DNA of 64,000 bases from Kryptolebias marmoratus (lineage: Eukaryota; Chordata; Actinopteri; Cyprinodontiformes; Rivulidae): positions 17,472,508 to 17,536,507 of the forward strand of contig NC_051430.1 in NCBI RefSeq assembly GCF_001649575.2. Direction: 5' to 3'. Positions 21,562 through 32,800 of this stretch are shown in pieces. Position numbers and translations under genes: made by a program. The first letter of the stretch is position 1. The number at the start of each line of letters is the position of its first letter. The notes under the pieces are model-generated. The model was not told the DNA's origin. It ran no database searches and saw only the letters and a program-made list of their open reading frames with translations.

Positions 21562-24500
21562 TTAGGCGGGAGTGGAGCTCTTTGCGGCAGTCAGGCCGAG
21601 TTTGGGGTCTGCCCTGTGGGGTTTGTGCTGTGGGCTGCTGCGAAGATTATCGTCCATCTAAAGTTAAAAGACAAAAGCACAGTTTAGGCAGTTCCCACGT
21701 GAATGAGGGAGAAAGGATACTGGCAAGAATTGAGTGATGATACCTGCTGAAAGCAACCATGAACCCATGCAAAAGAACAGAAAAGGAAAGCAGAGGCACC
21801 TTTTCTATCAAGTTGGACTCTTTGTTTACAAGCTGCGTTAGTTTCTGGAGGTTTGCATCCACCGTATCCTGAACAGGTGGGGGGGGACCTGCAGAGAGAC
21901 GAAGGAGGAGGAGCGGGAGCAGCGTTAGGTCACTTAAAACCCAGATTCGAAGCAGGTGCAAAGGTCGTGTTAGTTTGAACGGTAATTTTTCCTCCAGGGG
22001 TTGAGATTTCAACGCGATCAAGCTAAAGCATCAAAGGGGGAGCTTTTCCATGGCGGGATTCTTACGGGGCTGGTCCGAGCTGAAGTAGACGGCAAGGACG
22101 TTGTCGCAGAAGCGCATGAGGTTCTCCAGCTGTCTGAGGTGGCTCTGCAGAGGGCTGCTGGGCAGGTTTGCTTTAGAAAGAGGCGCCACAAAACCGAACA
22201 CAAAGGCGTCCAGACTGGTTGGCCTGTTGTCAAAAACACACACGAAAGACCAGAAAACTCTCAGAAACACATAAACACAAGCAAACTAAGGCTGTGACAT
22301 CACGTCTTTATCCCAGAGCAGAATACTTTAAACAAAATATATTGAAAAGCTGATATTTGCCTGTTTTTGATCGTCTTAAAATAAAATGCTTAACCCTAAT
22401 TAACAATGGAGAACTCACGAGTTGCCGAAAAAGTAGTTAGCAGTTCCCAGTCGATAGGAGAGGAGATTCAGGCACTCTTTGGCATCGCTGTAGATCTGAG
22501 GCAGAGCGGGAAACACTTTAAAAACAGGGAAATAAAAATGTCTGGCGTACAAGTCAGCCACAGGAGACAGGGCGGCTACCTTTCCCTCCACCTCCGAGAT
22601 TCTGTGTAACGGCGCCTCTCCTTTGGTCAGGAGGATGCGAGACAGGGCGACGTTGGCGTGGTGACTTGGCACAAGGAAGTTGAGCGGGAACGGCGAGCGT
22701 GACGCGAACCATGGCCGCGTCAGATTGGCGTAGTTCTCTGCATCCACCCAGAAAGTGTGCAACTGTGGGACACGAGACAACACGTTCGCGTTTTCTAACG
22801 AGTAACGACGTTTGTCAGGAAAACAGCAGAAGACAGGGAGGCGCTACCAGAGCTGGACGCAGTTTCTCCTCAAGCAGAGCGACGTAGGCCATGGTGTCTG
22901 CTCCTTGTCTGGCCGTCAGCTCATAATCAGCGTTAAACCGCTGCAGAGACAGAGTTAAAAAAAAACAAAAAAAACACCCAAATCGAATCATTTTACTGCA
23001 AGATTTGGAGCTCGTGCTGAAGAAGCAGACACTCTCACCTGTTTCCTCATGAAGTTCAGAATCTGTGCAGCTTCTTGAACTACGGAGTCTCCACAGAGCA
23101 ACTCTGGGACGCTCGCTGTGGACAAACGAGACAGAAAGAAAGCGATTGTCCAAATACAGAAACAAAAGCAGCACCACTGCATTAACGCTTGGTTTTCTTT
23201 AAGAAACATCATCTGGAACCACTAAAAATACACAATAACAAAAAAAAACTTTAATTTTTTCACCTAGACTGACCACAGAAGTGTTTAAAAGTATGATGTG
23301 ACACAACTTAATGTCCAACATACACAATGTGTCTCCAAAGCAACAGTTTAAACACACTACAAGAAATCTACAAAAACTGTATGCAGCTGCGGCTGGTAAA
23401 TGTCAGTACAATTCTATACAACTATGTTTACTGTTCATACTTAAGAAATGTTTCCAGGTAGGTTGCAAAGACCTCCTCCTAAAAGATTGTGAACTTTAAG
23501 TTTGTAGTTTATGAGAAGCTGCGGCCCACCTGTTATTGTTTTCCATGTCCAGTCTATAGGAGAAACTGTGACTTTTGCTCCAGAAAATTTGGCGTATACC
23601 TGAAAAAAAAAAGAAAGAAACAAATGAACATACACACACACGTCTGTTAGGAAAGATGGTAATAAAAGAACAGTCAGTAAATTTAACACTCAAAGGACAT
23701 TAATAATATCTTGCAGGAACTTTGACCTGTTACCAAAAGAAAGAAAAGACAGGCAATGTTGTGTTTCTGTCTGTTAGCAAAATATCTCAAGAGCCTCTGA
23801 ATTCTTAGAAAGAAATCATTAGATTTACATCTCTGACTGAATAATTTTTGTAGTTCAAGATGGCCGCCACAGCCAAATAGTCACCATTCAGTCGATCTTA
23901 CAGACACTGAACTCAGATTTTGGGTGTTGGCAGCTGAAAGCCACTCACATACTTTGAGCACAAAACGTTATTTTAAAGGTTTGACTGAAAAGGCCTCAAC
24001 GCCGTCATTTCTCATCATAAGATGATCTAAAACTCTGGCATGAAAGGTGGCGGGAGATATGCATTCCCTTGGCCTTTAATCGAGGTCCTGAATGCAGCAC
24101 TGGGTTCACAAAGTCAGCATATGATTTATCAACTCTTCACGGCAGCTAAACGTCTCCAGTTTAAGTCTAACAAGCGGAAATCTGTCACTAACACAAACTT
24201 AATCATAAAAAAATAAAACTGCTGCAGTTTTCCTGCTCTGTCAGGCGAGCACACAGTGATCAACTAGTCAATAAAAACAGATCTAATGAAATAAAACAAA
24301 AATAACAAAAACAGTAACTGTGTTGAATTAATGATTCCTCCATTTGAAATGTTTTGCAGCCATGTAAGCAATTATTTCACCTATAATCCAGTCGTGTAGG
24401 GGGTTTATTTTCATATAATTTATGTGATGTATTTTACAGCACATTAGGCGACACAAACCAATACTTTAATTCAATAAATGGCCTTTTTTATAGGAGAAAA

Positions 24501-25059
24501 AAGCGTCACCTGGCGGTCAGAGTTATTCCTACATGCGACATTCAACATTGTTACAGAAGTTAGCTCAGGTCGTTGGTTTCAGGCAGGATTAGCACAGATT
24601 CTGTGAGTTATTTACGATGAAATTGCAAATAAACCAAAAAGAAGAAAACTAGGAGCTTCAACAAGCTGACCTTGAAGGACCACAGTGTTTTTTTTCTGTT
24701 TTTAAAGGCAAGAAGAAGAAGCAGCAGCTACTTATTGAACCCTTTCCATGCAGTGCAGTCGCTATCCCGCAGCTGAGATATAAAATTAAACTCTAAACAT
24801 CATTTTATTTCCCACACGTGCGGAGAAATACAGGTTAGCATGCTGAGTTAGCATGGAAGCTAACGAGAGGAGAAAAGAAAAACAAACAACAACAACAAAA
24901 AGAAACCCGGTTTGTTCAGCTCTGCTCTGGAGACAAAGACGGTGTTTTTCCGAGCAAACGATTTTATATATTTTTTACCAGAACTATGAGGGAGTCGGTG
25001 TGGACAGAAGGCAAGCCCCAGTCTCCTCCCCAGCATCTCAGCTCCATGGCAGCAGCCAT
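21562..25059 (-). CDS. mtx3: Metaxin-3
   Basis: Metaxin-family protein associated with the mitochondrial outer membrane, where metaxins act with the SAM/MIB machinery in beta-barrel import and organelle contacts. Exons in transcript order: 25059-24979, 23599-23530, 23115-23039, 22940-22848, 22762-22580, 22495-22419, 22223-22066, 21888-21800, 21657-21562; 307 residues, close to the human length of about 310-325. The N-terminus [20 protein letters not shown] matches metaxin N-termini. The thioredoxin/GST-N part follows ([10 protein letters not shown]), then the GST-C part with [32 protein letters not shown] and [12 protein letters not shown] late conserved block reads [20 protein letters not shown]. 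No C-terminal transmembrane helix is seen, unlike metaxin-1. An in-frame ATG at 25071 would add four residues (MNQN); 25059 is preferred for its A(-3)/G(+4) context and family fit. Confidence 0.95.
23755..24070 (+). repeat. Unclassified dispersed repeat, copy B
   Basis: The most complete copy in one orientation, in mtx3 intron 1. It begins with TGTCTGTTAGCAAAATATCT, passes through AAGATGGCCGCCACAGC, then a block matching the reverse complement of CTCAGCTACTACCAC, and ends with CTCTGGCATGAAAGGTGGCG and a TATGCATTCC end. Confidence 0.75.
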
Positions 25060-25077
25060 GTTCTGATTCATACACGG

Positions 25078-25085
25078 TGACGTCA
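25078..25085. promoter_or_regulatory. mtx3: Full cAMP-response element at the mtx3 start
   Basis: TGACGTCA, the palindromic CREB/ATF site, 18 bases upstream of the mtx3 start codon. A (GC)n run at about 25105-25114 follows, consistent with a CpG-type core promoter. Function is inferred from the motif and its position. Confidence 0.55.
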
Positions 25086-26344
25086 CAGCCTACCTGTCAT
25101 ATCAGCGCGCGCGCGAAGAGAGAAATACAATATGAGATGTTTCAAATTAAGTCATAGCATACTGTGAGCATAAGATCTCACAATTAAGATTACATTTACA
25201 GTGATGTTATTTATAAACGAAACAGTGTTTGTGCAAATTTTACAAGTCAGGTAATTGTTTTTAAATCAAAATAATCTATTTTACATAAATAGTCAAATAA
25301 TACAGCATAACTTTATAATAGTGCAACACGTACAGACATTTTTCATCCTTAGAAAACATGTTTGGAGTAATCTTTTGTAACACTTTCACAGCATCAGGAT
25401 ACAAATGGATCTAAAGATTGTGGATGTTTTCTCTACCAGTAGTTGAATAACTTGTATAAAAAGTGGCAAATGTTTTAACTTTATCTGTAATAATGGCATC
25501 ATCTGGTTCGTCAGTGTGTCATGCTACAGTTATGGCAGCATGTTCAAGGATGCTGTTTTCACACATCTTAAAGAAACGTTTTAACTTGTTTTAAAATAAA
25601 CAAAGATGCACAGATTTACCATACAGCAAAGTAAGCATCATACATTTTAATCACATGTCAGAAGCTAAATCTGTTTTGTGTCATTTTCCTGCTTTCTTGC
25701 AGCAACAACAGCACGATGCGTCCCAGAGCTGATAGACTGTTTGTTCCCTCCAGGTGTTTGGTTAGAGGCCAGACAGCCAAGCCCGGGCCGGATGGACGAG
25801 GGATGGTAAATGTCTCACTTTGGCTCCATCAGGCAACCGCTGAAATGTATTTGAGGTGAGCAGAGAAAAGGTTTCAAGACGAGTCCCAGACATGTATCGT
25901 TAAATGTTTCCAGGACTGAAAAACTGCCCCGAGTCTCTCCGGTGTTATCCTTCCTTCCTTGCCTGTAATCGGCACTAGATTTCTTTCTTTCTTTTTTTTT
26001 TCTTTAACGCTGCAGTGGCATGTAGAGCAAGTTAACTGGAATCCAGCTGTTATTGAAAACACATGTCACAGAAATATACAGATCATCTAACTGATTAGTT
26101 AGATCGTAATAAATATTATCAAAGACTCACAGGGATTTAAAGATACAGCAACTCAAACCCACAAACATAAGAAGCACTTGAACTGGGGGATAATACTTTT
26201 ATCCTAAATCTTTATAAAAACAGGTTCACACATAAAGCTGACATTTTGCCTCGTGTAATGAATTTAGAAAAACACTAGACATTTCTTTACTTTGGTGGCT
26301 TTGTTTTAGTTTTAAATCTTGAGTTTTATGTTGTTATACTTGAG

Positions 26345-26580
26345 CTTTTAAATGACAAGAGCCGTGGACGTTTTGAATGACTCTCAGCTACTACCACATC
26401 AAATTTCAGCTCAGTATCTGTAAGTCATAACCTTTCTTGTGTTGGCTAATGTTGATTAGCCGTGGCAGTCGGCTCCAAAGGTGAATCAGTCGTAGAGGCA
26501 CATCCAGTGTTTACTTTCTGAGGGTCTCATTAAAATCTGTTCAGTGGTTTATGAGATATTTTGCTAACAGACACACAAAC
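26345..26580 (-). repeat. Unclassified dispersed repeat, copy D
   Basis: Reverse-oriented copy containing ATGACTCTCAGCTACTACCA, then TCAGCTCAGTATCT, and ending with AGATATTTTGCTAACAGACA, the reverse complement of the start of copy B. It lies about 270 bases upstream of the thbs4 start codon. Confidence 0.75.
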
Positions 26581-26848
26581 ATTATCGCCTCCGCCTTTGC
26601 CCAATAAATATATCTAAATCAATACAAAGTGGCAACTCCCCCCAAATAATTGAAATCGGGGCCATTCCCTCTGCGCCACCAGCAGAAAGAGGACACTCCC
26701 CTCTGCCTTTAAAAGCCGTGGCCACAAAATCCTCTCACCTCTGCTGAGACTTCATCATCATCCTCATCATCATCATTCTGTGATTCATCTAGCAAATCTT
26801 GATCTGCAGGAGGAGAGTGTTTGATGAAGGATTTTCTCTGAAGCTGTG

Positions 26849-29800
26849 ATGACAGGAATGTGTGTTCAAGTGGCCACTGTGAGTCTGCTGCTGCAGCAGC
26901 TGCTGCTCACCATCACCGCTCAGGGTATCGGTAAGTCCTGCTCCAGTCGGACCCTCATGGAAAACTTTATTCAGCCTGTCTCCGTCGAGCGTTGCTGTTC
27001 CTACTAATGCTCCGCTTTCTGAATGCAAGCTGCATTATTGTTTTACGACAAATGGTAGAATTTGACGCTCAAACTCTGATCCCAGGCTGACCTAAATAAG
27101 GTTTGAAAACAGCTCGAACTGCCATCTGAGAATTCACCAAATTACAATTTGCCTGGAATCTACTTGTGTTTTTTTTTTTTCTCCTATAAAAATTCTTGTC
27201 ACTTTGTGTTATTCTTGAAAGCCAGCCTTTGTGAAGCAGGCACACGCTTTTACAGCAGCTCCATAAAACCGCAGCAGGACGCCGCCTTTAATGTTCATTC
27301 ACACACACATGCATATGTGCACACACATAATGGAGAAAACTGTCACACAGTAAAGTGCCGCAGCACAGTGACTAATTGCACCAACTCTGGGAGACAGAAG
27401 CCCTTTAAGTCTACCAGATGGAGTGCATTTACTTGCTGTTTCCTCCAGTAAACTCTTTTAACTTACCTTTATACTGTGTTCTTTCCCCTTTATTTTTTTT
27501 TTTTTTTTTTTTTGTTTATGCATAATTCATTTCTCTAACAATTATTTTCTGTGCTAGTCTACGACCTGCTGGTGTCTCCAGACTGCCTGCCGGATCTGCT
27601 CCAAGGAAGTCTGAAGAACAAAGGTCGGAATGAAGCCTTCCTCCTCTTGTCCTTCAGGCTCCAAAATAAGGCCCCCACCTCGCTCGTTAGTGTGATCAAC
27701 CCCAAAGAGAACAATAAGTACCTGGAGCTCAACGTGCAAGCCAAACTGAGCAAAGGTGCGTCGCCATGCCAGCACAAAGTGTTGTGTTTGTGACAGACCA
27801 GATGATTTGTCCCTTTCCCTTTTCTGTCCTTTATCATTCCCTCTCTGCATTTTAAGTGACCCTTCGTTACCAGAAGGCTGACGGCAGATACAGCACCACC
27901 AGTTTCAACCACGCGGGTCTGGCGGACGGGCGGCAGCATCACGTCATGCTGCACGCAAGCGGCCTCCAGCGTGGCCCCCCTCGCCTCAACATCTACGTGG
28001 ACTGCACTTTGGCTCACACGTTGAACGATCTGCCGGCTGCGTTTGGGTCCCTCCCACCTGGCCCCAACAAGGTGGCCCTGAGGACCCTGCAGTCAAGCAG
28101 ACAGGTGGATAAAAAGGTTTCGGACACAAGAGTGATCCCTTAAGGCAGGGGTGTCCAATCCTGGTCCTGGAGGGCCACTATTCTGCATGTTTTAGTTGTT
28201 TCCCTGCTCTTCAGCAGGTCTTCAAGTTCTCCAGATGCTTGTTAATCACTCGCTCATTCAAATCAGATGTGTCAAAGCAGAGAAACCCCTAAAACATGCA
28301 GGATAGTGACCCTCCAGGACCAGGACTGGACACCCCTGCCTTAAACGCACCTCATCCTGACACTTTCTCTTTTATTCCTCTGTAAGGATGAGCTGACGGA
28401 CTTGAAGCTGGTCATTGAGGACACCATCGAGAACGTGGCCACTCTGCAGGACTGCAGCGCGGAACCAGACAAATCTCTGCACCTGCTGGGTGAGGAGCGT
28501 CCTGACGCCACATCCCTGTCATTCTAACCCGATCCAGTTAGACGCGTGACGCATCAGATCCACATCTTATATGTGATTCAACTCTGATTTCGCTCAGACG
28601 TCCAGGGAGGCAGGGTGGTACAAGATCAGACGACCATGCAGGAGCTGAAGAAAATGATGGCTGAGATGAAGGAGCTGCTCCACCAGCAGGTGATCTGTTG
28701 CCCCAGACTCACTGAATGTGTCTGACATGCAGACTGCACCTCCTGGACGGAGATCGAGGACGCAAAATAAAACCTGGCATGGCAGCGTTAATGCTAAGAT
28801 GAAATTGAGCAGTTTTCTGGGGAATAATGGGAGAGGAAGGTTACTCCTGCTGAAGGCTTTTAAGAGCAAATTTTTAACTTTAAGAAATTTCCCTTTTTCT
28901 TCAGAGGTTTTGCAATAACAACAGCTTTTGTTGTTGTTGGAAAAAAAAGACAATCTGGTCTGTGTGGACCTGCTAATTTTCAGGAGCTGTTTTCTGTCAG
29001 ACCTCAGCAGTGTGTCACTGCAGCAGAGTCAAAAGAAAAGAGCTCATTTTATGTTCCATCTTTTTATTTGGAAGTCAATTAGACAACATTTACAAGCAGT
29101 ACTCCAAATAGAAAGTAATTTACAGGTATAATTTTGTACATTACTGCAGAACATCTGTCAACGAAGCACATTATTTTCTATGTGAGGGGTCCAAACTTAG
29201 CCCCTCGCCACACGTGTCACAGCCAACTGGAGAAACGAATGTCTTTTATGTGGATTTTAAGCTTTGTAGCTTTTTAAAGCTACACAACATACTGTAGGAT
29301 CTCTTTAGAACAAACAATTATTTGACTGATAAGGTTTTAGGCAGGGAAGTGTGACATTCAGTTTGTTGGATGGCTTTTTGAACCCTCTGAAAGACGAAAG
29401 CTCGATTCGCCTCTCTTCTTTAACTGGGAAGTGATAACAACATTTTCCGTCTCTTTTGAATGTAGATCAAGGAAACAAATTTCCTGAAGAATACCATTTC
29501 AGAGTGTATGCGCTGTGGTAAGTTGTAAAAAAACAACCAAACACATTACTGACTTGTGGCACTAAGACTTTAGATCCTAAAGAGACATTTGAACTTTTCT
29601 GTTTGTAACAGATGCACCCACAGAATTTGGAGGCACAGACACCGGCCCGCGTCCAGCTCCGAGTCCTGATCAAGTTATCTTTCAGCCTCAGCCTCAGCCT
29701 CTGACTCAGTGCCCGGCAGGGACCTGCTTCAGACAGAACATGTGCATCCTTTCAGATTTAGGGGGTTTCACATGTGCCCCCTGTCCTGACGGATACATGG

Positions 29801-32800
29801 GAAACGGGGTTCACTGTGACGACGTGGACGAGGTGTGGATCACACGCTTCACTAAGTGTTGCAGTTAGTAAGTGACAGCCACTTTGGATGTTGTGTTTTT
29901 ACATTTCTCTTTCTGAATTTTAGTGCAAGTTTAACCCGTGCTTCCCTGGAGTCCGGTGTGTGAACACTGCTCCTGGTTTTCACTGTGAGAAATGCCCCGT
30001 GGGGTTCACAGGACCCCTGGTAACCGGTGTCGGGGAGTCTTATGCTAAATCCCACAAACAGGTATGACTGTCTCCGCTTGATTTAGCTGTCCCTGCACAG
30101 AGTAAATCATTCGCCGTCTTCATTCTTTGTCTGGCTCTTCCTCCCAGGCGTGTGAAGATTTGGACGAGTGCGTGGGCCCGCCTGAGAACGGAGGCTGCAC
30201 AGCCAACTCGCACTGCTACAACACTTTTGTAAGCCAGCTGGAGGTGGTGCAGGGTTATCATTTTAATTCTTCCCAAGCAGGGACGGTCCCGACTCTGACA
30301 GAACCGCTGTTCCCAACAGGGTTCCTTCCGCTGCGGAGAGTGTAAGACTGGCTTCGCAGGTGACCAGGTAAGAGGCTGCCACGGCACCAGGCTGTGTCCT
30401 AACGGTCAGCCCAGCCCCTGTGACGTCAACGGTGTGTGCATTGTGGAAAGAGACGGCAGCCTTAGCTGTGCGGTAGGAACACGCAACGGGAATTCATGTG
30501 AACACAAACAAATTTCACATTATTCTACATAATGTAACATAAACTGTGACTTTCTGAGCTTTTTTGCTTCTTTGGTTAATGTTAGTGTGGTGTTGGTTGG
30601 GCTGGCAGTGGTTATGTCTGTGGGAAGGACACAGATATTGATGCATATCCTGACAATAATCTCCGGTGCACAGACAACACCTGTAAAAAGGTACTCACTT
30701 CTACATCCCCTTCCTTCTCCTGCAACCCAAAATCTGAAAAAGTTGGAGCTTTGTGTAAAATGTGAATTAAAAAAAATGATTTGCAAATCTTATAAGCCCT
30801 TATTTTGTTCCCAATTAAACATATCAAATGTTTAAACTAAGAGGAAACTGTACCATTTTTAAGGAAAAATAAGGTAATTTAGAATTTTATGGCTGCAACA
30901 TGTCTGAAAAAAGTTAAAGCAGGGTCATGTTTCCCCCTGAGAAACATCCCCTCTTCTTTTAACGACAGTCTGTAAACATCCAGGAGCTGAGGAGAGCAGC
31001 TGCTGGAGATTTTGAAAGGAATTTTGTCTCATTTTTGTCCGATTTAAACATTTGATATGTTTACTATGACCTGTTTAAATCAAATATGAGTCTATGTGAT
31101 TTGCAAATCTTTGTCCCTACTTTTCCCGTTTGGGATTGGACATTTTATTGTAATAAAAACTCATTACCTGCGTGTTTTCCTGTATGATCTCCAGGACAAC
31201 TGTGTGTTGGTGCCAAACTCTGGCCAGGAGGACTCAGACGGGGACGGGCTGGGGGACATCTGTGACAACGATGCAGACAACGACAGCATCAATAACGAAG
31301 ATGTGAGTGACTCAGTCCTGTCGAACGTCAGCAACAGACGTGCGCTTTTAGGCCGAGTCCTGTAAATCGGATCTGTCTGTCCCAGGATAACTGCTGGCTG
31401 GTCCCGAACGTCGACCAGAAGAACAGCGACAAGGATCTCTACGGCGACGCCTGTGACAACTGCAGGACAATTGAAAATCCCTCACAGAGCGACACAGACC
31501 AAGATGGTCTGGGCGATGAATGTGATGATGACATGGATGGAGACGGTACGTGCGTTAATATTTACTGTAACTGATGAATCGTCCAGCTGGAGTGCAAGTA
31601 AAGGCTAAAAAGTTTATTTTTGTACGCGGTCACATTGTGATGGACTTTTACTGCTTTTATTGGCTAAATTAGATATGATAAACTGAGGAAACAATGTGAA
31701 ATCAGTCGTCTGATGAAAACATTATTAGTCTGTAAATGTGAGGATTATCCAGAGCGTATCCTGTCTGGACAGGGCTGCTTCAGAGGAGGCAGATGAGGAC
31801 ATGTTTGGCTGTTTTAACTGGTCTGGATATGGTTTATCTGTGCAAAATATCCTCCTGTTCCTTTCTCTGAGTGTGTGTGTGTGTGTGTGTGCTGTGGATC
31901 TGTTTTCAGTTCACAGCCTTTTCTTTTCTTTTTTTAAATTAAACAGTAATAAAGGTTAAAATATTCCACTTGCACTCTCAAATGTTTTTCTCAAAACACG
32001 TTTCTCCCGTACCTCACTTGCCTTGGCCTTTGGCGTGACCTTTGCCTTTTCCTCCAGTGGAAAACTCTTGCCTTTGTGTTTTCCCCTCATGTGTTCACTT
32101 GTGAATGCTGCAGGTTTAGCCTTCATTTGGCAGGGCTCCTGCGCCGTGATTGCTTGGTAATGTTTTCAACTCCGAGGGTCGGATTTCTGAGGACTTACGT
32201 CTGTCTACTCACTTAGAGGATTTTTTCCACGCTGAGCCTCGGCCAGGCGTTGAAGGCCAACTGGAAACTATTTCGCCGACGCTTTAAATGAACTCTGCCA
32301 TCTGCTGATGCTTCTGACTGAGCTATAGGCTGCGATCCGCCGTGCTGCTTTTCATCTCCCCTTCTCAGCTGTTTTACTCGTGATTTTATTTTATCTGTCC
32401 AGGTTTGAAAAATTTCCTTGACAACTGCCAGCGAGTGCCCAACCCAGATCAGAGAGACAGAGATAACGATGGCGTTGGGGACGCCTGCGACAGCTGTCCT
32501 GATATGGCCAATCCCAACCAGGTACCAAACTGAATGCTGTAATCCTAGATCCTAAAAAAGCATTATTAATCAGTGTACTGGAATGATATGAGATCAGGGG
32601 ATTTGTGTTTGACTGGGTAGAAAATTATTTAAAGAACAGGAAACAGTTTGTGAGACTATAGATCAACATGCTTGGACATTACCTGTGGGGTCCCCCAGGG
32701 GTCAGTACTGGGTCCAAAACTGTTTAATATGTATATAAATTACATTTGTAAGAGCTCCAATACATTAAAATTAGTATTATTTGCAGATGACACAAACACT

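Larger units (their letters stand above)
25072..26848. other. mtx3-thbs4 divergent intergenic region
   Basis: 1.8 kb between two divergently transcribed genes. The left edge is the mtx3 core promoter. The right edge is the thbs4 promoter and 5' UTR, with a TATA-like TTTAAAA near 26708 and a (CAT)n run at about 26754-26779. A dispersed-repeat copy sits between. No coding exon was seen. Confidence 0.65.
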
